Origin: Micromonospora sp. MH99 | Lineage (GTDB): Bacteria > Actinomycetota > Actinomycetes > Mycobacteriales > Micromonosporaceae | DNA length: 64,000 nt | Direction: 5' to 3' | NCBI RefSeq assembly: GCF_021442385.1 | Contig: NZ_MUZA01000006.1 | Location: 99,412-163,411 of the forward strand | Shown: positions 26,245 to 37,348 of the stretch, one piece after another | Numbering within the stretch: the first letter of the stretch is position 1 | How the letters are laid out: each line of letters starts with the position of its first letter | The notes under the pieces: model-generated | Databases searched by the model: none | Seen by the model: the letters and a program-made list of their open reading frames with translations, nothing else | Told to the model about the DNA's origin: nothing | Program-made: the position numbers and the translations under genes

Positions 26245-27384
26245 ATGGCTTACGCCGACAGTGACTGTCCCGCCGGCCACCTTCCCGGCAGGATCGCGGA
26301 CATGCGTGATCAGTTCGAGGCCGTCGCCCCGCCCACCGGGGCCGAGCCGGACCTCGCGCACCACGGCGACGCCGAGGTGGGCGCCGGTCTGATCGACCTC
26401 GCCGTCAACGTCCGCCAGGCGCCGCCGCCGGCCTGGCTGGCCGATCCGATCGCCGCCACCCTCACCGACCTGGCCCGCTACCCCGACCCGGCGCCGGCCC
26501 GCGCCGCCGTCGCCGCCCGGCACCGGCGTCACCCGGACGAGGTACTGCTCACCGCCGGCGCCGCCGAGGGCTTCGTGCTGATCGCCCAGGCGTTGCGGGG
26601 CATCCGCCGACCCGTGGTGGTGCACCCGCAGTTCACCGAGCCGGAGGCGGCGCTACGGGCCGCCGGCCATCCGGTCGAGCGGGTGTTGCTGGACCCGGCC
26701 GACGGGTTCCGGCTCGATCCGTCCCTGGTGCCCGACGACGCCGACCTGGTGATGATCGGCAACCCGACGAATCCCACCTCGGTGCTGCACCCCGCGCGCA
26801 CGGTGGCCGCGCTGGCCCGCCCGGGTCGGGTGCTGGTGGTCGATGAGGCGTTCGCCGACACCACCGGCGGTGCGCACTCCGGCGAGCCGGAGTCGCTGGC
26901 CCAGCGGCGGGATCTGCCCGGCCTGCTCGTCCTGCGCAGCCTCACCAAGACGTGGGGCCTGGCCGGCCTGCGGATCGGCTACCTGCTCGGCGCCCCGGAG
27001 CTGCTGGCCCGCCTGGCCGCCGTGCAGCCGCTGTGGGCCGTCTCCACGCCCGCGCTGGCCGCCGCCGCGGCCTGCGCCTCCGCAGTCGCGGTCGAGGCCG
27101 AACGCGCGATCGCCGCCGACCTCGCCGCCGACCGCGACCACCTGGTCGCGCGCCTGGCCGACCTGCCCGGCGTACGCGTCGCGGGGCGTCCGGCCAGCGC
27201 GTTCGTCCTGCTGCACCTGCCCGACGCGAAGCGGGTCCGGGAGGGCCTGCGCGATCGGGGCTGGGCGGTACGCCGGGGCGACACCTTCCCCGGGCTCGGC
27301 CCGGACTGGCTGCGCGTCGCGGTACGCGACCGAAACACCACCGACGCGTTCATCGAGGTGCTGCGCGAGACCATGGAGGCATGA
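26245..27384 (+). CDS. cobC: PLP-dependent aminotransferase-like protein CobC (threonine-phosphate decarboxylase type)
   Basis: A 379-residue fold-type I PLP enzyme of the CobC/Rv2231c type, likely to decarboxylate threonine phosphate to aminopropanol phosphate for cobalamin. The cofactor region is clear: LTAGAAEGFVLIAQ (phosphate loop), MIGNPTNPTSVLHP, LVVDEAFADTTGG (Asp) and LRSLTKTWGLAGLRIGYLLG (Lys that binds PLP). ATG 26245 has GAGGTGG just upstream; an internal ATG at 26302 is less likely. It overlaps cobT by 4 bases (ATGA). It supplies the side chain that CobD (12273) attaches, so the two loci work together. Confidence 0.88.
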   Translation: MAYADSDCPAGHLPGRIADMRDQFEAVAPPTGAEPDLAHHGDAEVGAGLIDLAVNVRQAPPPAWLADPIAATLTDLARYPDPAPARAAVAARHRRHPDEVLLTAGAAEGFVLIAQALRGIRRPVVVHPQFTEPEAALRAAGHPVERVLLDPADGFRLDPSLVPDDADLVMIGNPTNPTSVLHPARTVAALARPGRVLVVDEAFADTTGGAHSGEPESLAQRRDLPGLLVLRSLTKTWGLAGLRIGYLLGAPELLARLAAVQPLWAVSTPALAAAAACASAVAVEAERAIAADLAADRDHLVARLADLPGVRVAGRPASAFVLLHLPDAKRVREGLRDRGWAVRRGDTFPGLGPDWLRVAVRDRNTTDAFIEVLRETMEA

Positions 27385-28463
27385 TGCTGGAGACCACGAT
27401 TTCGGCCATCCGGCCACTCGACGAGGCGGCGATGGCCGCCGCCCGCGAGCTGCACGGCCGGCTGACCAAGCCGGCGGGCTCGCTGGGCCTGCTGGAGGAT
27501 CTGTCGGTACGCCTCGCCGGGCTGGCCGGGGCCTGCCCGCCGCCGGTGCCCGAGCCGGCGGCCGTGGCGATCTTCGCGGGCGACCACGGGGTGCACGCCC
27601 AGGGGGTCAGCCCGTGGCCGCAGGAGGTCACGGCGCAGATGATCGGCAACTTCCTGGCCGGCGGCGCGGTCGTCAACGCGTTCGCCCGCCAGGCCGGCGC
27701 CTCGGTCACGGTTGTCGACGTCGGGGTGGCCAACCCGCTGCCCGTCCCCGAGGCTCCCGGCGCGGTCGACGCGTCCGTGCCCCGACTGGTCGCCGCCTCC
27801 GTGCGCCGGGGCACCCGGGACCTCACGGTGACCGCCGCGCTCACCCGGGACGAGGCGTTGGCCGCGGTGTCGACAGGCATCCGGATCGCCGACGAGCTGA
27901 TCGACGCCGGGGCGGGCATCCTGCTCACCGGGGACATGGGCATCGGCAATACCACCCCGGCCGCCGCGCTGATCGCCGCGTTCACCGGCGTCGACGCGCT
28001 CGACTCCACCGGCCGGGGCACCGGGATCGACGACCCGACGTACGCCCACAAGGTGGCAGTCGTGCGGGCCGCGCTGGCCCGGCACACGCCCGACCCGGCC
28101 GATCCCCTGGGCGTGCTCGCCGCCGTCGGTGGCCTGGAGCACGCCGCGCTGGCCGGGCTGATCCTGGGCGCCGCAGCCCGCCGTACGCCGGTCCTGCTGG
28201 ATGGTGTGATCGCGGTGTCGGCGGCGCTCGCCGCCGCCGCGTTCGCACCGGACGCGGTCGGGGCCATGGTCGCCGGGCACCGCTCGGCCGAGCCGGGCGC
28301 CACGGTGGCGCTGCGCCACCTCGGCCTCGACCCGCTGATCGACCTGGGACTGCGCCTCGGCGAGGGCACCGGCGCGCTGCTGGCGCTGCCCGTGGTCACC
28401 GGGGCGGTCCGCGTGCTGCACGACGTGGCCACCTTCGACTCCGCCGGGGTGGCCGAGAAGTGA
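27381..28463 (+). CDS. cobT: Nicotinate-nucleotide--dimethylbenzimidazole phosphoribosyltransferase
   Basis: A 360-residue enzyme that makes alpha-ribazole phosphate, the lower ligand of cobalamin. Motifs: GRLTKPAGSLGLLEDLS near the N terminus, AIFAGDHGVHAQGVSPWP (base-binding loop), LTGDMGIGNTTPAAAL, and near the C terminus LGLRLGEGTGALLALP with the catalytic Glu. Length matches CobT. Overlaps cobC by 4 bases; a second in-frame ATG is at 27384. It is followed 31 bases later by cobA. Context as the middle gene of cobC-cobT-cobA supports the call. Confidence 0.95.
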   Translation: MMLETTISAIRPLDEAAMAAARELHGRLTKPAGSLGLLEDLSVRLAGLAGACPPPVPEPAAVAIFAGDHGVHAQGVSPWPQEVTAQMIGNFLAGGAVVNAFARQAGASVTVVDVGVANPLPVPEAPGAVDASVPRLVAASVRRGTRDLTVTAALTRDEALAAVSTGIRIADELIDAGAGILLTGDMGIGNTTPAAALIAAFTGVDALDSTGRGTGIDDPTYAHKVAVVRAALARHTPDPADPLGVLAAVGGLEHAALAGLILGAAARRTPVLLDGVIAVSAALAAAAFAPDAVGAMVAGHRSAEPGATVALRHLGLDPLIDLGLRLGEGTGALLALPVVTGAVRVLHDVATFDSAGVAEK

Positions 28464-28494
28464 CCACGTTCGGCGGTCGGTCGGGTGGCGCCGG

Positions 28495-29727
28495 ATGAGC
28501 GCCAGCCCGTACCCCCTTGGTCTGCGGCTCGACGGACGGCGCGTGGTCGTGGTGGGCGGCGGCGCGGTCGCCACCCGGCGGGTGCCGGCGCTGCTGGATG
28601 CCGGCGCGGACGTCCTGCTGGTGGCCCCGGAGCTGACCCCGGCGCTACGGGCCCGGGTGGACGCGGGCCGGCTGCACTGGGTGCCGCGCCGGTTCGTGCC
28701 CGAGGACCTGGACGGGGCCTGGCTGGTCCAGGTGGCCATCGACGATCCGATGGCGGCGGCTGCGGTGAGCGCCGTCGCCGCCGAGCGGCGGATCTTCTGC
28801 GTCCGGGCCGACGACCGGACCGCCGCCACGGCCTGGACGCCGGCCGTGACCCGACACGGCCCGGTCACCGTGGCGGTGCTCGGTGGCGGAGACCCCCGCC
28901 GCGCGATGACCGTCCGCGATGCCATCCGCGACCTGCTCGCCGTGCGCGACACCGCGCCCACCCGGGTCCGGCCCGACGTCGAGGCGACTACCGGTGCGAC
29001 AACCGGGCGGGTGGCGCTGGTCGGGGCGGGGCCGGGGGACCCGGAGCTGATCACCGTGCGGGGCTGGCGGTTGCTCACCGAGGCCGACGTGGTGGTCGCC
29101 GACCGGTTGGTGCCCGGTCTGCTCCTGGACGAACTCCGCGCCGACGTCGAGCTGGTGGACGCCTCGAAGGTCCCCTACGGCCCGTCCCGGGCCCAGGAGG
29201 AGATCAACCGGATCCTGGTCGACCGTGCCCTGGCCGGCGCGGTGGTGGTCCGGCTCAAGGGCGGTGACCCGTACGTCTTTGGCCGCGGCGGCGAGGAGCT
29301 GCTCGCGTGTGCGGAGGCCGGCGTGCCGGTGACCGTCGTTCCGGGAGTGACCAGCTCGATCGCCGCTCCGGCGGCGGCCGGGATCCCGGTCACCCACCGG
29401 GGGGTGGCGCACGAGTTCACCGTCGTCTCCGGGCACGTGGCACCCGACTCGCCGGCCTCGCTGGTGCGCTGGGACGCCCTCGCGGGCCTGCGCGGCACCC
29501 TGGTAATCCTGATGGGGCTGAAGAACCTGGCCGCCATCACGGCGACCCTGATCGCGCACGGCCGACCGCCGCAGACACCGGCCGCCGTCGTCCAGGAGGG
29601 CACGACGGGCGCCCAGCGCGTGCTCCGCGCGACCCTCGCGACGGTCGCCGCCGACACGCTGGCGGCCGACCTCCGTCCGCCGGCCGTCGTGGTGGTCGGC
29701 GACGTGGTGGGTGCCCTCGACGGGTGA
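28495..29727 (+). CDS. cobA: Uroporphyrinogen-III C-methyltransferase with N-terminal SirC-type domain
   Basis: A 410-residue bifunctional CysG-like protein. Residues about 1-155 form a precorrin-2 dehydrogenase/ferrochelatase-type NAD-binding domain (RRVVVVGGGAVATRRV). Residues about 165-410 form the SAM-dependent methyltransferase: RVALVGAGPGDPELITVRG, ADVVVADRLV, GDPYVFGRGGEE and PGVTSSIAAPAAAGIPVTHR. It turns uroporphyrinogen III into precorrin-2, the branch point to sirohaem and B12. ATG 28495 is 31 bases after cobT. A long inverted repeat begins 100 bases after the stop and probably ends the transcript. Confidence 0.92.
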   Translation: MSASPYPLGLRLDGRRVVVVGGGAVATRRVPALLDAGADVLLVAPELTPALRARVDAGRLHWVPRRFVPEDLDGAWLVQVAIDDPMAAAAVSAVAAERRIFCVRADDRTAATAWTPAVTRHGPVTVAVLGGGDPRRAMTVRDAIRDLLAVRDTAPTRVRPDVEATTGATTGRVALVGAGPGDPELITVRGWRLLTEADVVVADRLVPGLLLDELRADVELVDASKVPYGPSRAQEEINRILVDRALAGAVVVRLKGGDPYVFGRGGEELLACAEAGVPVTVVPGVTSSIAAPAAAGIPVTHRGVAHEFTVVSGHVAPDSPASLVRWDALAGLRGTLVILMGLKNLAAITATLIAHGRPPQTPAAVVQEGTTGAQRVLRATLATVAADTLAADLRPPAVVVVGDVVGALDG

Positions 29728-29826
29728 CCGGCGGCACGCTCCACGCAGGTGCTTCGCGGCCCCGGGTGGAGCGGGCGCGCAGCGGGCCCTTCGGATGCTG
29801 CGGGCGGCAGGGACCGACTGGTCCCC

Positions 29827-29909
29827 GCGCGTCCTTTGCTCTGCTTCAACCGAGGCAACACGGAGAAGGCGTTTGTGTTGCCTGGAGTGAAGCAGAGCAA
29901 AGGACGCGC
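29827..29909. repeat. Long inverted repeat, family B copy 1
   Basis: Two 35-base arms (29827-29861 and 29875-29909) face each other with only a few mismatches and a 13-base loop. The core TCCTTTGCTCTGCTTCA is shared with the copy at 57451-57533. It lies 100 bases after cobA in the 326-base gap 29728-30053. This gap also holds the terminator palindrome at 30001-30040; the rest shows nothing clear. Confidence 0.85.
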
Positions 29910-30000
29910 AGGGGGTGGCGGGCGCGAGGCTGGTGACGGCGGCGCTCGGGTGACCGGCGCCCGTCGATGCGGTCAGACCGAGGCGCGGCACCGGCCACAT

Positions 30001-30040
30001 CGACGATGGGCCGGAGCAGCGCTGCTCCGGCCCATCGTCG
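30001..30040. terminator. 40-bp perfect palindrome, terminator of the trehalose operon
   Basis: The two 20-base halves are exact reverse complements with no spacer. It starts 13 bases after the stop codon of the OtsB-GH15 gene (minus strand). An A-run (GAAAAAC) follows on the plus strand, which reads as a U-free exit on the minus strand, so it may act from either side. Confidence 0.75.
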
Positions 30041-30053
30041 TGGTGAAAAACAG

Positions 30054-32660
30054 TTACTGCTTGAGCATGTTGTCCAGCAGCAGGGCGCAGCGGATCAGCC
30101 CGAGGTGGCTGTACGCCTGCGGGTGGTTGCCCAGCCCGCGCTCGGCGAGCGGGTCGTACTGCTCGGGGAGCAGGCCGGTCGGGCCGGCGGTGAGCACCAT
30201 CTGCGCGAACAGCTCCTCGGCGTCGGTGCGGCGGCCGGTGCGCAGATACGCCTCGATCAGCCACGCCGTGCAGATGTGGAAACCGCCCTCACGCCCGGGC
30301 AGGCCGTCGTCCCAGTGGTAGCGGTAGACGACCGGGCCGCTGCGCAGGTCCGCCTCGATCTTCAGGACGGTGGACAGGAAGCGCGGGTCGTCACCCGGGA
30401 GCAGGCCGGAGAGGCCGATCCAGAGCGACGAGGCGTCCATGTCCTCGTCCCCGTACGCGACGCTGTACGCCTCGACGTCGTCGTGCCAGCCGTGCTCCAG
30501 CACGTTGGCGCCGATGCGGTCGCGCAGGTCCTTCCACTCCGGCCGGTCCTCGCCGCCGTGCTGGCGCATCACGTGCAGCGCCCGGTCGACTGTCATCCAG
30601 CACATCACCTTGGAGAAGACGTGGTGCCGGGGTGGCAGCCGCGCCTCCCAGATGCCGTGGTCGGGCTCGTGCCAACGGCGGCGGACCGCCTCGACCATGT
30701 TCTCCAGGACCCGCCACTCGTCGTCGCGGACCGAGCCGCGCGCGTCGGCGACCGCTGCGATCAGGTCGGCGATCGGGCCGAACACGTCGAGTTGGAGCTG
30801 GTGGTTGGCGAGGTTGCCGACCCGGACCGGCCGGGAGCCGGCGTACCCGGGCAGCGTGTCGATGACCGCCTCGGCGCCCAGCTCGTACCCGTCGATCGTG
30901 TAGAGCGGGTGCAGCCGCTCCGGGTGACCGCCGGTGCGCTCGATGCAGCCGTCGACCCAGCGCAGGAACGCCTCGGCCTCGTCGATGGACCCGAGGTCGA
31001 CAAGCGCGCGGGCGGTCAGCGCGGCGTCGCGCAGCCAGCAGTAGCGGTAGTCCCAGTTGCGGACGCCGCCCAGCTCCTCGGGGAGAGAGGTGGTCGCTGC
31101 GGCCAGGATCGAGCCGGTCGTCTCGTGGCAGAGGCCGCGCAGGGTGAGCGCGCTGCGGGCCACCAGGTCGCGGGAGGTGGACGGCAGCCGCAGCGAGGCC
31201 ACCCAGTCCTTCCACGGCTGCTCGGCCGCGGCCTGCCGCTCGTGGATCGGCACCCGGTGGTGCTCCAGGCTGTGCGTGCCGAAGCGCAGCTCCAGCACGA
31301 CCTGCCCGCCGGCGGCCGACAGGTCGACGATCGCCTTGGCGGTCTCGTATCCGCCGTCGTTGTTGACCTGCCACTCGACCCCGGGGGAGTAGAGGGCGAC
31401 CGGCTCGTTGGAGCCGAGCACCAGCAGGCCGTCGCCGAGCGGCTGCAACTGCACGGCGACCTGACCGAACTCGGGGCGCGGGGCGAACTCCACCCGGACC
31501 CGACCGCTGCCGGTGAGCACCCGGACCAGGGTCGAGTCGCCGGTGACCACCGCCGGGCCGTCGGGGGTCGTCTCGCGGGCCGGCTTGTCCAGCCAGTCGG
31601 TGACGGTGAGCCCCGACCACCGGGTCTCGACGGTCATCGTGCCCGAGCGGTAGCGCTGGCCCAGCGGGATGCCTCCACGCTCCGGGGCGACGCTGAAGTG
31701 GCCGGCCGGGCTGCCGCCGACCAGGTCGGCGAAGATCGCCGCCGAGTCCGGCTTGGGGTGGCAGAGCCAGCTGACCTTCGCCTCGGGCGTGAGCAGCGCG
31801 ACCGTACGACCGTTGGCGAGCATGGAGTGCCGCTCGATAGGCACCGCCCGCTCGCCGAAGAGCCAGTGGCGGCGGGTCTCCAGCAGCAGCCCGAGCGCGC
31901 GGGCGGCCTCGATGGGCTCGGCCACCCGGAAGCCGGCCTTGGTCTCGCCGGGGCCGATCTTGATGCCCAGGTCCGGCCCGTGCAGGTTGCCGAAGGCGTT
32001 CTCGTCGGTGACGTCGTCACCGATGAAGAGCACCGCGCTGGCCGAGAGCTGGGTCCGGAGCTGGTCGACTGCGGTGCCCTTGTGGGTGGCCACCACGGAC
32101 AGCTCGATGACCTCCTTGCCCTGCGTCACCGTGACGCCGTCGAAGGTGGCCGGGCCGTTGCGGACCGCCTCGATGGCCGCGGCGGCGACCTGCGGGTCGA
32201 CGCCCCGGGTGTGTACCGCGACGCTGGCCGGCTTGCGTTCGAGCCGGATGCCGGGGTGGTCGGCGGCGATCTCCCGCAGCGCGTTGCGCACCTGCTGACG
32301 CACCGCGACCAGTTCGGGGGACAGGCGCTCGACGAAGCCGATGTCGAACTCGGAGCCGTGACTGCCGACGAGGTGCACCTCGCTGGGCAGCCGGGAGAGC
32401 GCGGCCAGGTCCCGCAGGGCCCGGCCGGAGACCACTGCCACGCTCGTCTGCGGCAGCGCGGCGAGCGCACGGATCGCCGCCACCGACTCGGGCAGCGGTA
32501 CGGCGGTGCTCGGGTCCTCCACGATCGGCGCGAGCGTGCCGTCGTAGTCGCAGGCGATCAGGAGCTGCGGAACCCGGGCGATCCGGCCGATGGCGGAGCG
32601 CAGCTCAGGGTCCATCACCCCGGTGGTGATCGCTGCTCCGTCGTTGACGGACGTGTTCAC
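30054..32660 (-). CDS. Trehalose-phosphatase fused to glycoside hydrolase family 15 domain
   Basis: An 868-residue two-domain protein. Residues about 1-265 are a trehalose-6-phosphate phosphatase: HAD motif [23 protein letters not shown], and the Mg site [11 protein letters not shown]. Residues about 275-868 are a GH15 (alpha,alpha) toroid as in actinobacterial trehalases: [33 protein letters not shown] (probable acid Glu) and [16 protein letters not shown] with [10 protein letters not shown] (probable base Glu). The pair could dephosphorylate and then hydrolyse trehalose, or the GH15 part may act on another glucoside. GTG 32660 overlaps the otsA stop by 4 bases, so both are co-translated. 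Confidence 0.88.
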   Translation of the reverse strand: MNTSVNDGAAITTGVMDPELRSAIGRIARVPQLLIACDYDGTLAPIVEDPSTAVPLPESVAAIRALAALPQTSVAVVSGRALRDLAALSRLPSEVHLVGSHGSEFDIGFVERLSPELVAVRQQVRNALREIAADHPGIRLERKPASVAVHTRGVDPQVAAAAIEAVRNGPATFDGVTVTQGKEVIELSVVATHKGTAVDQLRTQLSASAVLFIGDDVTDENAFGNLHGPDLGIKIGPGETKAGFRVAEPIEAARALGLLLETRRHWLFGERAVPIERHSMLANGRTVALLTPEAKVSWLCHPKPDSAAIFADLVGGSPAGHFSVAPERGGIPLGQRYRSGTMTVETRWSGLTVTDWLDKPARETTPDGPAVVTGDSTLVRVLTGSGRVRVEFAPRPEFGQVAVQLQPLGDGLLVLGSNEPVALYSPGVEWQVNNDGGYETAKAIVDLSAAGGQVVLELRFGTHSLEHHRVPIHERQAAAEQPWKDWVASLRLPSTSRDLVARSALTLRGLCHETTGSILAAATTSLPEELGGVRNWDYRYCWLRDAALTARALVDLGSIDEAEAFLRWVDGCIERTGGHPERLHPLYTIDGYELGAEAVIDTLPGYAGSRPVRVGNLANHQLQLDVFGPIADLIAAVADARGSVRDDEWRVLENMVEAVRRRWHEPDHGIWEARLPPRHHVFSKVMCWMTVDRALHVMRQHGGEDRPEWKDLRDRIGANVLEHGWHDDVEAYSVAYGDEDMDASSLWIGLSGLLPGDDPRFLSTVLKIEADLRSGPVVYRYHWDDGLPGREGGFHICTAWLIEAYLRTGRRTDAEELFAQMVLTAGPTGLLPEQYDPLAERGLGNHPQAYSHLGLIRCALLLDNMLKQ

Positions 32661-34057
32661 TCGGCCTCCGCCTCGGGAACTCCGAGTTCGGAGAGGAAAG
32701 ACTTGGCCCAGTGCCCCACGTCGTGGGTACGCAGGTGACGTTGCATTGTCCGCATCCGGCGGCGTGCCTCGGTTTTCTCCACGTGCACGGCCCGGAGCAG
32801 GGCGTCCTTGACCGCGTCCGGGTCGTGCGGGTTACACAGGAAAGCCTGGCGCAGCTCCGTTGCGGCGCCAGCGAACTCGCTGAGCACGAGCGCACCGCCC
32901 TGGTCGGCGCGTGATGCGACGTACTCCTTGGCTACCAGATTCATACCGTCTCGCAGCGGGGTCACCATCATCACGTCCGCAGCAACGTACATCGCGGCCA
33001 GTTCACTGCGACTGTACGACTGATGGAGGTAATGCACGGCCGGCACGCCGACTCGGCCGAATTCGCCATTAATCCGACCAACTTCGCGCTCTACCTTGAC
33101 CCGTAGTGCCTGGTAGTGCTCGACGCGCTCGCGGCTCGGCGTGGCCACCTGCACCATAACGGCGTCCGGAACTGTCAACTTTCCGTCAGCGAGCAGTTCG
33201 CGGAAGGCCTTGAGCCGCAACTCGATGCCCTTGGTGTAATCCAGCCGGTCCACGCCCAGGATGATCGTCTTCGGGTCGCCCAGCTCGGCGCGGATCTGCT
33301 TGGCTCGCGCCTGGATCGCCGGGTCGGCGGCCATCCGTTCCATCTCCTGCGTGTCGATGGAGATCGGGAAGGCGCCGGCCTTCACCTGTCGACCGTCGAC
33401 CTGGATCATCTGCCCCTCGTAGCGCAGACCGAGCAGGTGCCGGGCCAGCCGAACGAAGTTCTGCGCCGCCAGCCGCTGCTGGAAGCCCACCAGGTCCGCG
33501 CCGAGCAGACCCCGCAGGATCTCGGTGCGGAACGGCATCTGCATGAACAACTCGATCGGCGGGAACGGGATGTGCAGGAAGAAACCGATCCGCAGGTCCG
33601 GACGCAGCTCGCGGAGCATCGCCGGGACCAGCTGAAGTTGGTAGTCCTGCACCCAGACCGTCGCGCCCTCGGCCGCCACGTCCGCGGCGGCCTCCGCGAA
33701 CCGGGCGTTGACCAGGCGGTACGCCTCCCGCCAGCGCCGCTTGTACGCGGGCGTCTCCACCGCGTCGTGGTAGAGCGGCCAGATCGTCGCGTTCGACTGG
33801 CCCTCGTAGTAGCGCTCCAACTCCTCGGCGCTGAGCGGGACCGGGTGCAGCCGGATGCCCTCCAGGTCGAACGGCTCGGGGGCGGCGCCGGTGCCGCCGG
33901 CCCAGCCGACCCAGGTGCCCTGGTGTTCGGCGAGCACGGGATGCAGTGCGGTCACCAGCCCGCCGGGGCTGCGTCGCCACTGCCGTCCCTCGGGTGTGCT
34001 CACCTCGTCGACCGGCAGACGGTTCGCCACTACGACAAAGGAGCTACGGACGGTCAC
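32657..34057 (-). CDS. otsA: Trehalose-6-phosphate synthase
   Basis: A 466-residue GT20 enzyme that joins glucose from UDP- or ADP-glucose to glucose-6-phosphate. Typical motifs are [10 protein letters not shown] and [10 protein letters not shown] at the start, [62 protein letters not shown] and, near the C terminus, [14 protein letters not shown] (sugar-nucleotide binding). Start is GTG 34057. It heads a two-gene unit with the OtsB-GH15 fusion. Trehalose protects against osmotic and drying stress. Confidence 0.95.
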   Translation of the reverse strand: MTVRSSFVVVANRLPVDEVSTPEGRQWRRSPGGLVTALHPVLAEHQGTWVGWAGGTGAAPEPFDLEGIRLHPVPLSAEELERYYEGQSNATIWPLYHDAVETPAYKRRWREAYRLVNARFAEAAADVAAEGATVWVQDYQLQLVPAMLRELRPDLRIGFFLHIPFPPIELFMQMPFRTEILRGLLGADLVGFQQRLAAQNFVRLARHLLGLRYEGQMIQVDGRQVKAGAFPISIDTQEMERMAADPAIQARAKQIRAELGDPKTIILGVDRLDYTKGIELRLKAFRELLADGKLTVPDAVMVQVATPSRERVEHYQALRVKVEREVGRINGEFGRVGVPAVHYLHQSYSRSELAAMYVAADVMMVTPLRDGMNLVAKEYVASRADQGGALVLSEFAGAATELRQAFLCNPHDPDAVKDALLRAVHVEKTEARRRMRTMQRHLRTHDVGHWAKSFLSELGVPEAEAE

Positions 34058-34365
34058 GATCGGCCACCTCCGGGTGCTGACGGGTCCACCGCGATGAGCG
34101 TACTGAGCGTAGCTGCGGCGTCTTGTGCCCCGTGCCGGAGTCTCCTACCCGCCTCGCCAGCGCCGAATCCTAACGGTGATCTTGTCGACAGCCGCCGCCG
34201 TCGTACTCCTCGGGCGGGGTGATGTGGGCGAAGCGCGCCGTACCTGTCAGGATTGACGATGGCGTGCGCGCGGCCGGCTCCCGGCCGGCGGCGGCGGGTG
34301 CAGGTCCCAGCCCGCGCCGCGCCGCCGACTCAGGCGACAGCAAACCGACGGAGGTAGCCCGCACC
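34058..34365. other. 308-base divergent intergenic region, otsA and ettA
   Basis: Divergent promoter region for otsA (minus) and ettA (plus). The ettA reading frame stays open upstream to 34219, but that stretch is Ala/Arg/Pro-rich without EttA similarity and follows no good ribosome binding site. I see no repeat, RNA gene or riboswitch here, and no convincing -35/-10 pair. Confidence 0.5.
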
Positions 34366-36041
<1,676 letters not shown>

Positions 36042-36042
<1 letters not shown>

Positions 36043-36488
36043 TGTCCGACCGGTTCGTCTACCACTGCACGTTGCGCTGGTCCGACCTGGACGCGTACGG
36101 CCACGTCAACAACTCGCGTTTCCTCACGCTCTACGAGGAGGCGCGGGTGGCGTTGATGTTCGCCGGCGGCCGGGCCTGGGGAGTGGGCTCGTTCGCCGAC
36201 GGCGTCGTGATCCGTCGGCACGAGGTCGACTACCTGCGCCCGGTCGACTACGCGCTGGGTCGGGCCACCGCGGAGGCCGCGCCCACCGTCCGCATCGAGC
36301 TGTGGGTGGAGGAGATCAGGGCATCGCGGTTCACCGTCGCGTACGAGCTGTACGACGGCGACGTGCTCGCCAGCCGGGCCCGCTCGGTGCTGGTGCCGTT
36401 CGACCTGACCCGCCAGGTGCCCCGGCGGATCACCACCGAGGAGCGGGACTTCCTGCTCACGTACGCCCCGCAGGGCGGCGGCGCGTGA
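36042..36488 (+). CDS. Hotdog-fold acyl-CoA thioesterase (4HBT)
   Basis: A 148-residue hotdog protein. TLRWSDLDAYGHVNNSRFL holds the catalytic Asp region typical of 4-hydroxybenzoyl-CoA/YbgC thioesterases, and VIRRHEVDYLRPVDYALG follows in the second strand set. It hydrolyses an unknown acyl-CoA. The ATG at 36042 overlaps the ettA stop by one base, and the next gene overlaps its stop by 4 bases, so the three form one transcription unit. No active-site residue seems missing. Confidence 0.9.
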
Positions 36489-37216
36489 CTCGGCCGGGCA
36501 CCGCCGGCCCGGACCGGGTCGCGGCGTCACCGTCCGGGCACGGCCTGACCGGCGTGGCCGACGCTGGTGCGTTCCTGGCCCGGCTGGTCCGGCTGGACCC
36601 GACGGCGCCGGTCCGGCTGCGGCCGGCCGGCGCTCCCGGCCGGGTCGCGCTGTTCGCCCGGCTGCCCTGGCAGGTGCTGGTGTCCCGGACGGTCGCCGGT
36701 GCGGCCGCCGGTGACGTCACAGTGGGCGCCGCCGACCTGCTGGCCGAACTGGAACGCGGTGGGGCGACGCTGCCGGCCCGCCGCGACGCCCAGTGGCGCT
36801 GGCCGCTGCCACCGGCGCGCAGCGAGCCGGTGGAGGTGCTGCCGGCCGTCGAGGTGCGGCGGATCGCCGACGCGGCGGCGGGCACCCTGCGCACCGCGAG
36901 CGAGCAGGGGGTGGCGGGCCGCGCGGTGGGTCAGCGCGCGCTGCGCGACGCGCTGCTCGACCACGTGGCCGTGCTGGTCACGCCGGACGACCCGCCGGGC
37001 CCCGCCGTCGAGGTGTCGCAGCGGCTCGTGCAGGGGCTGGTCCGGATGGGCTTCCTCGGCGCGGTCGACGAGCCGGCCGGGCCTGGCGGGCGCTCCGAGG
37101 TCCAGGTGCGGGTGGCGGGCCGTTGGGTGGGCCTGGTGGGACCATACGGAGCGGCCTGGTTGCAGAAGGCCACCGACCTTGCCGTGACACCCCTCGCTAC
37201 TCGTCCGAACGGCTGA
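36485..37216 (+). CDS. Conserved hypothetical protein following the thioesterase
   Basis: A 243-residue protein without a signal peptide or membrane segment. It starts at GTG 36485, overlapping the thioesterase gene by 4 bases. Two parts are visible: an N-terminal region with VALFARLPWQVLVSRTVAG and a helical middle with ADAAAGTLRTASEQGVAGRAVGQ and LRDALLDHVAVLV, ending with GRWVGLVGPYGAAWLQK. I recognise no catalytic motif. The overlap suggests a role linked with EttA or with the thioesterase, but the function is unknown. Confidence 0.65.
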   Translation: MTRPGTAGPDRVAASPSGHGLTGVADAGAFLARLVRLDPTAPVRLRPAGAPGRVALFARLPWQVLVSRTVAGAAAGDVTVGAADLLAELERGGATLPARRDAQWRWPLPPARSEPVEVLPAVEVRRIADAAAGTLRTASEQGVAGRAVGQRALRDALLDHVAVLVTPDDPPGPAVEVSQRLVQGLVRMGFLGAVDEPAGPGGRSEVQVRVAGRWVGLVGPYGAAWLQKATDLAVTPLATRPNG

Positions 37217-37348
37217 CCCCTGCTCATTCTTCTGGGCCGGTGCGGTCGTTGGGGGGGTGCTTCAACCCGGCTGTCCGGGTACCGTCCATCCTCGGATCCA
37301 ACGCACCGTAGGCGGCTGGATCCGCTGGGGAGTGAGGTGCGACGAGCG

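Noticed and set aside
26180..26330. Cobalamin riboswitch upstream of cobC
   Set aside because: No B12-box sequence or suitable folding element was recognised in the 65-base divergent gap or in the start of cobC.
29967..32738. A very long open frame on the plus strand, antisense to the OtsB-GH15 gene
   Set aside because: The minus-strand protein shows clear HAD and GH15 motifs. The plus-strand frame is Arg/Val/Gly-rich shadow coding of the GC-rich DNA.
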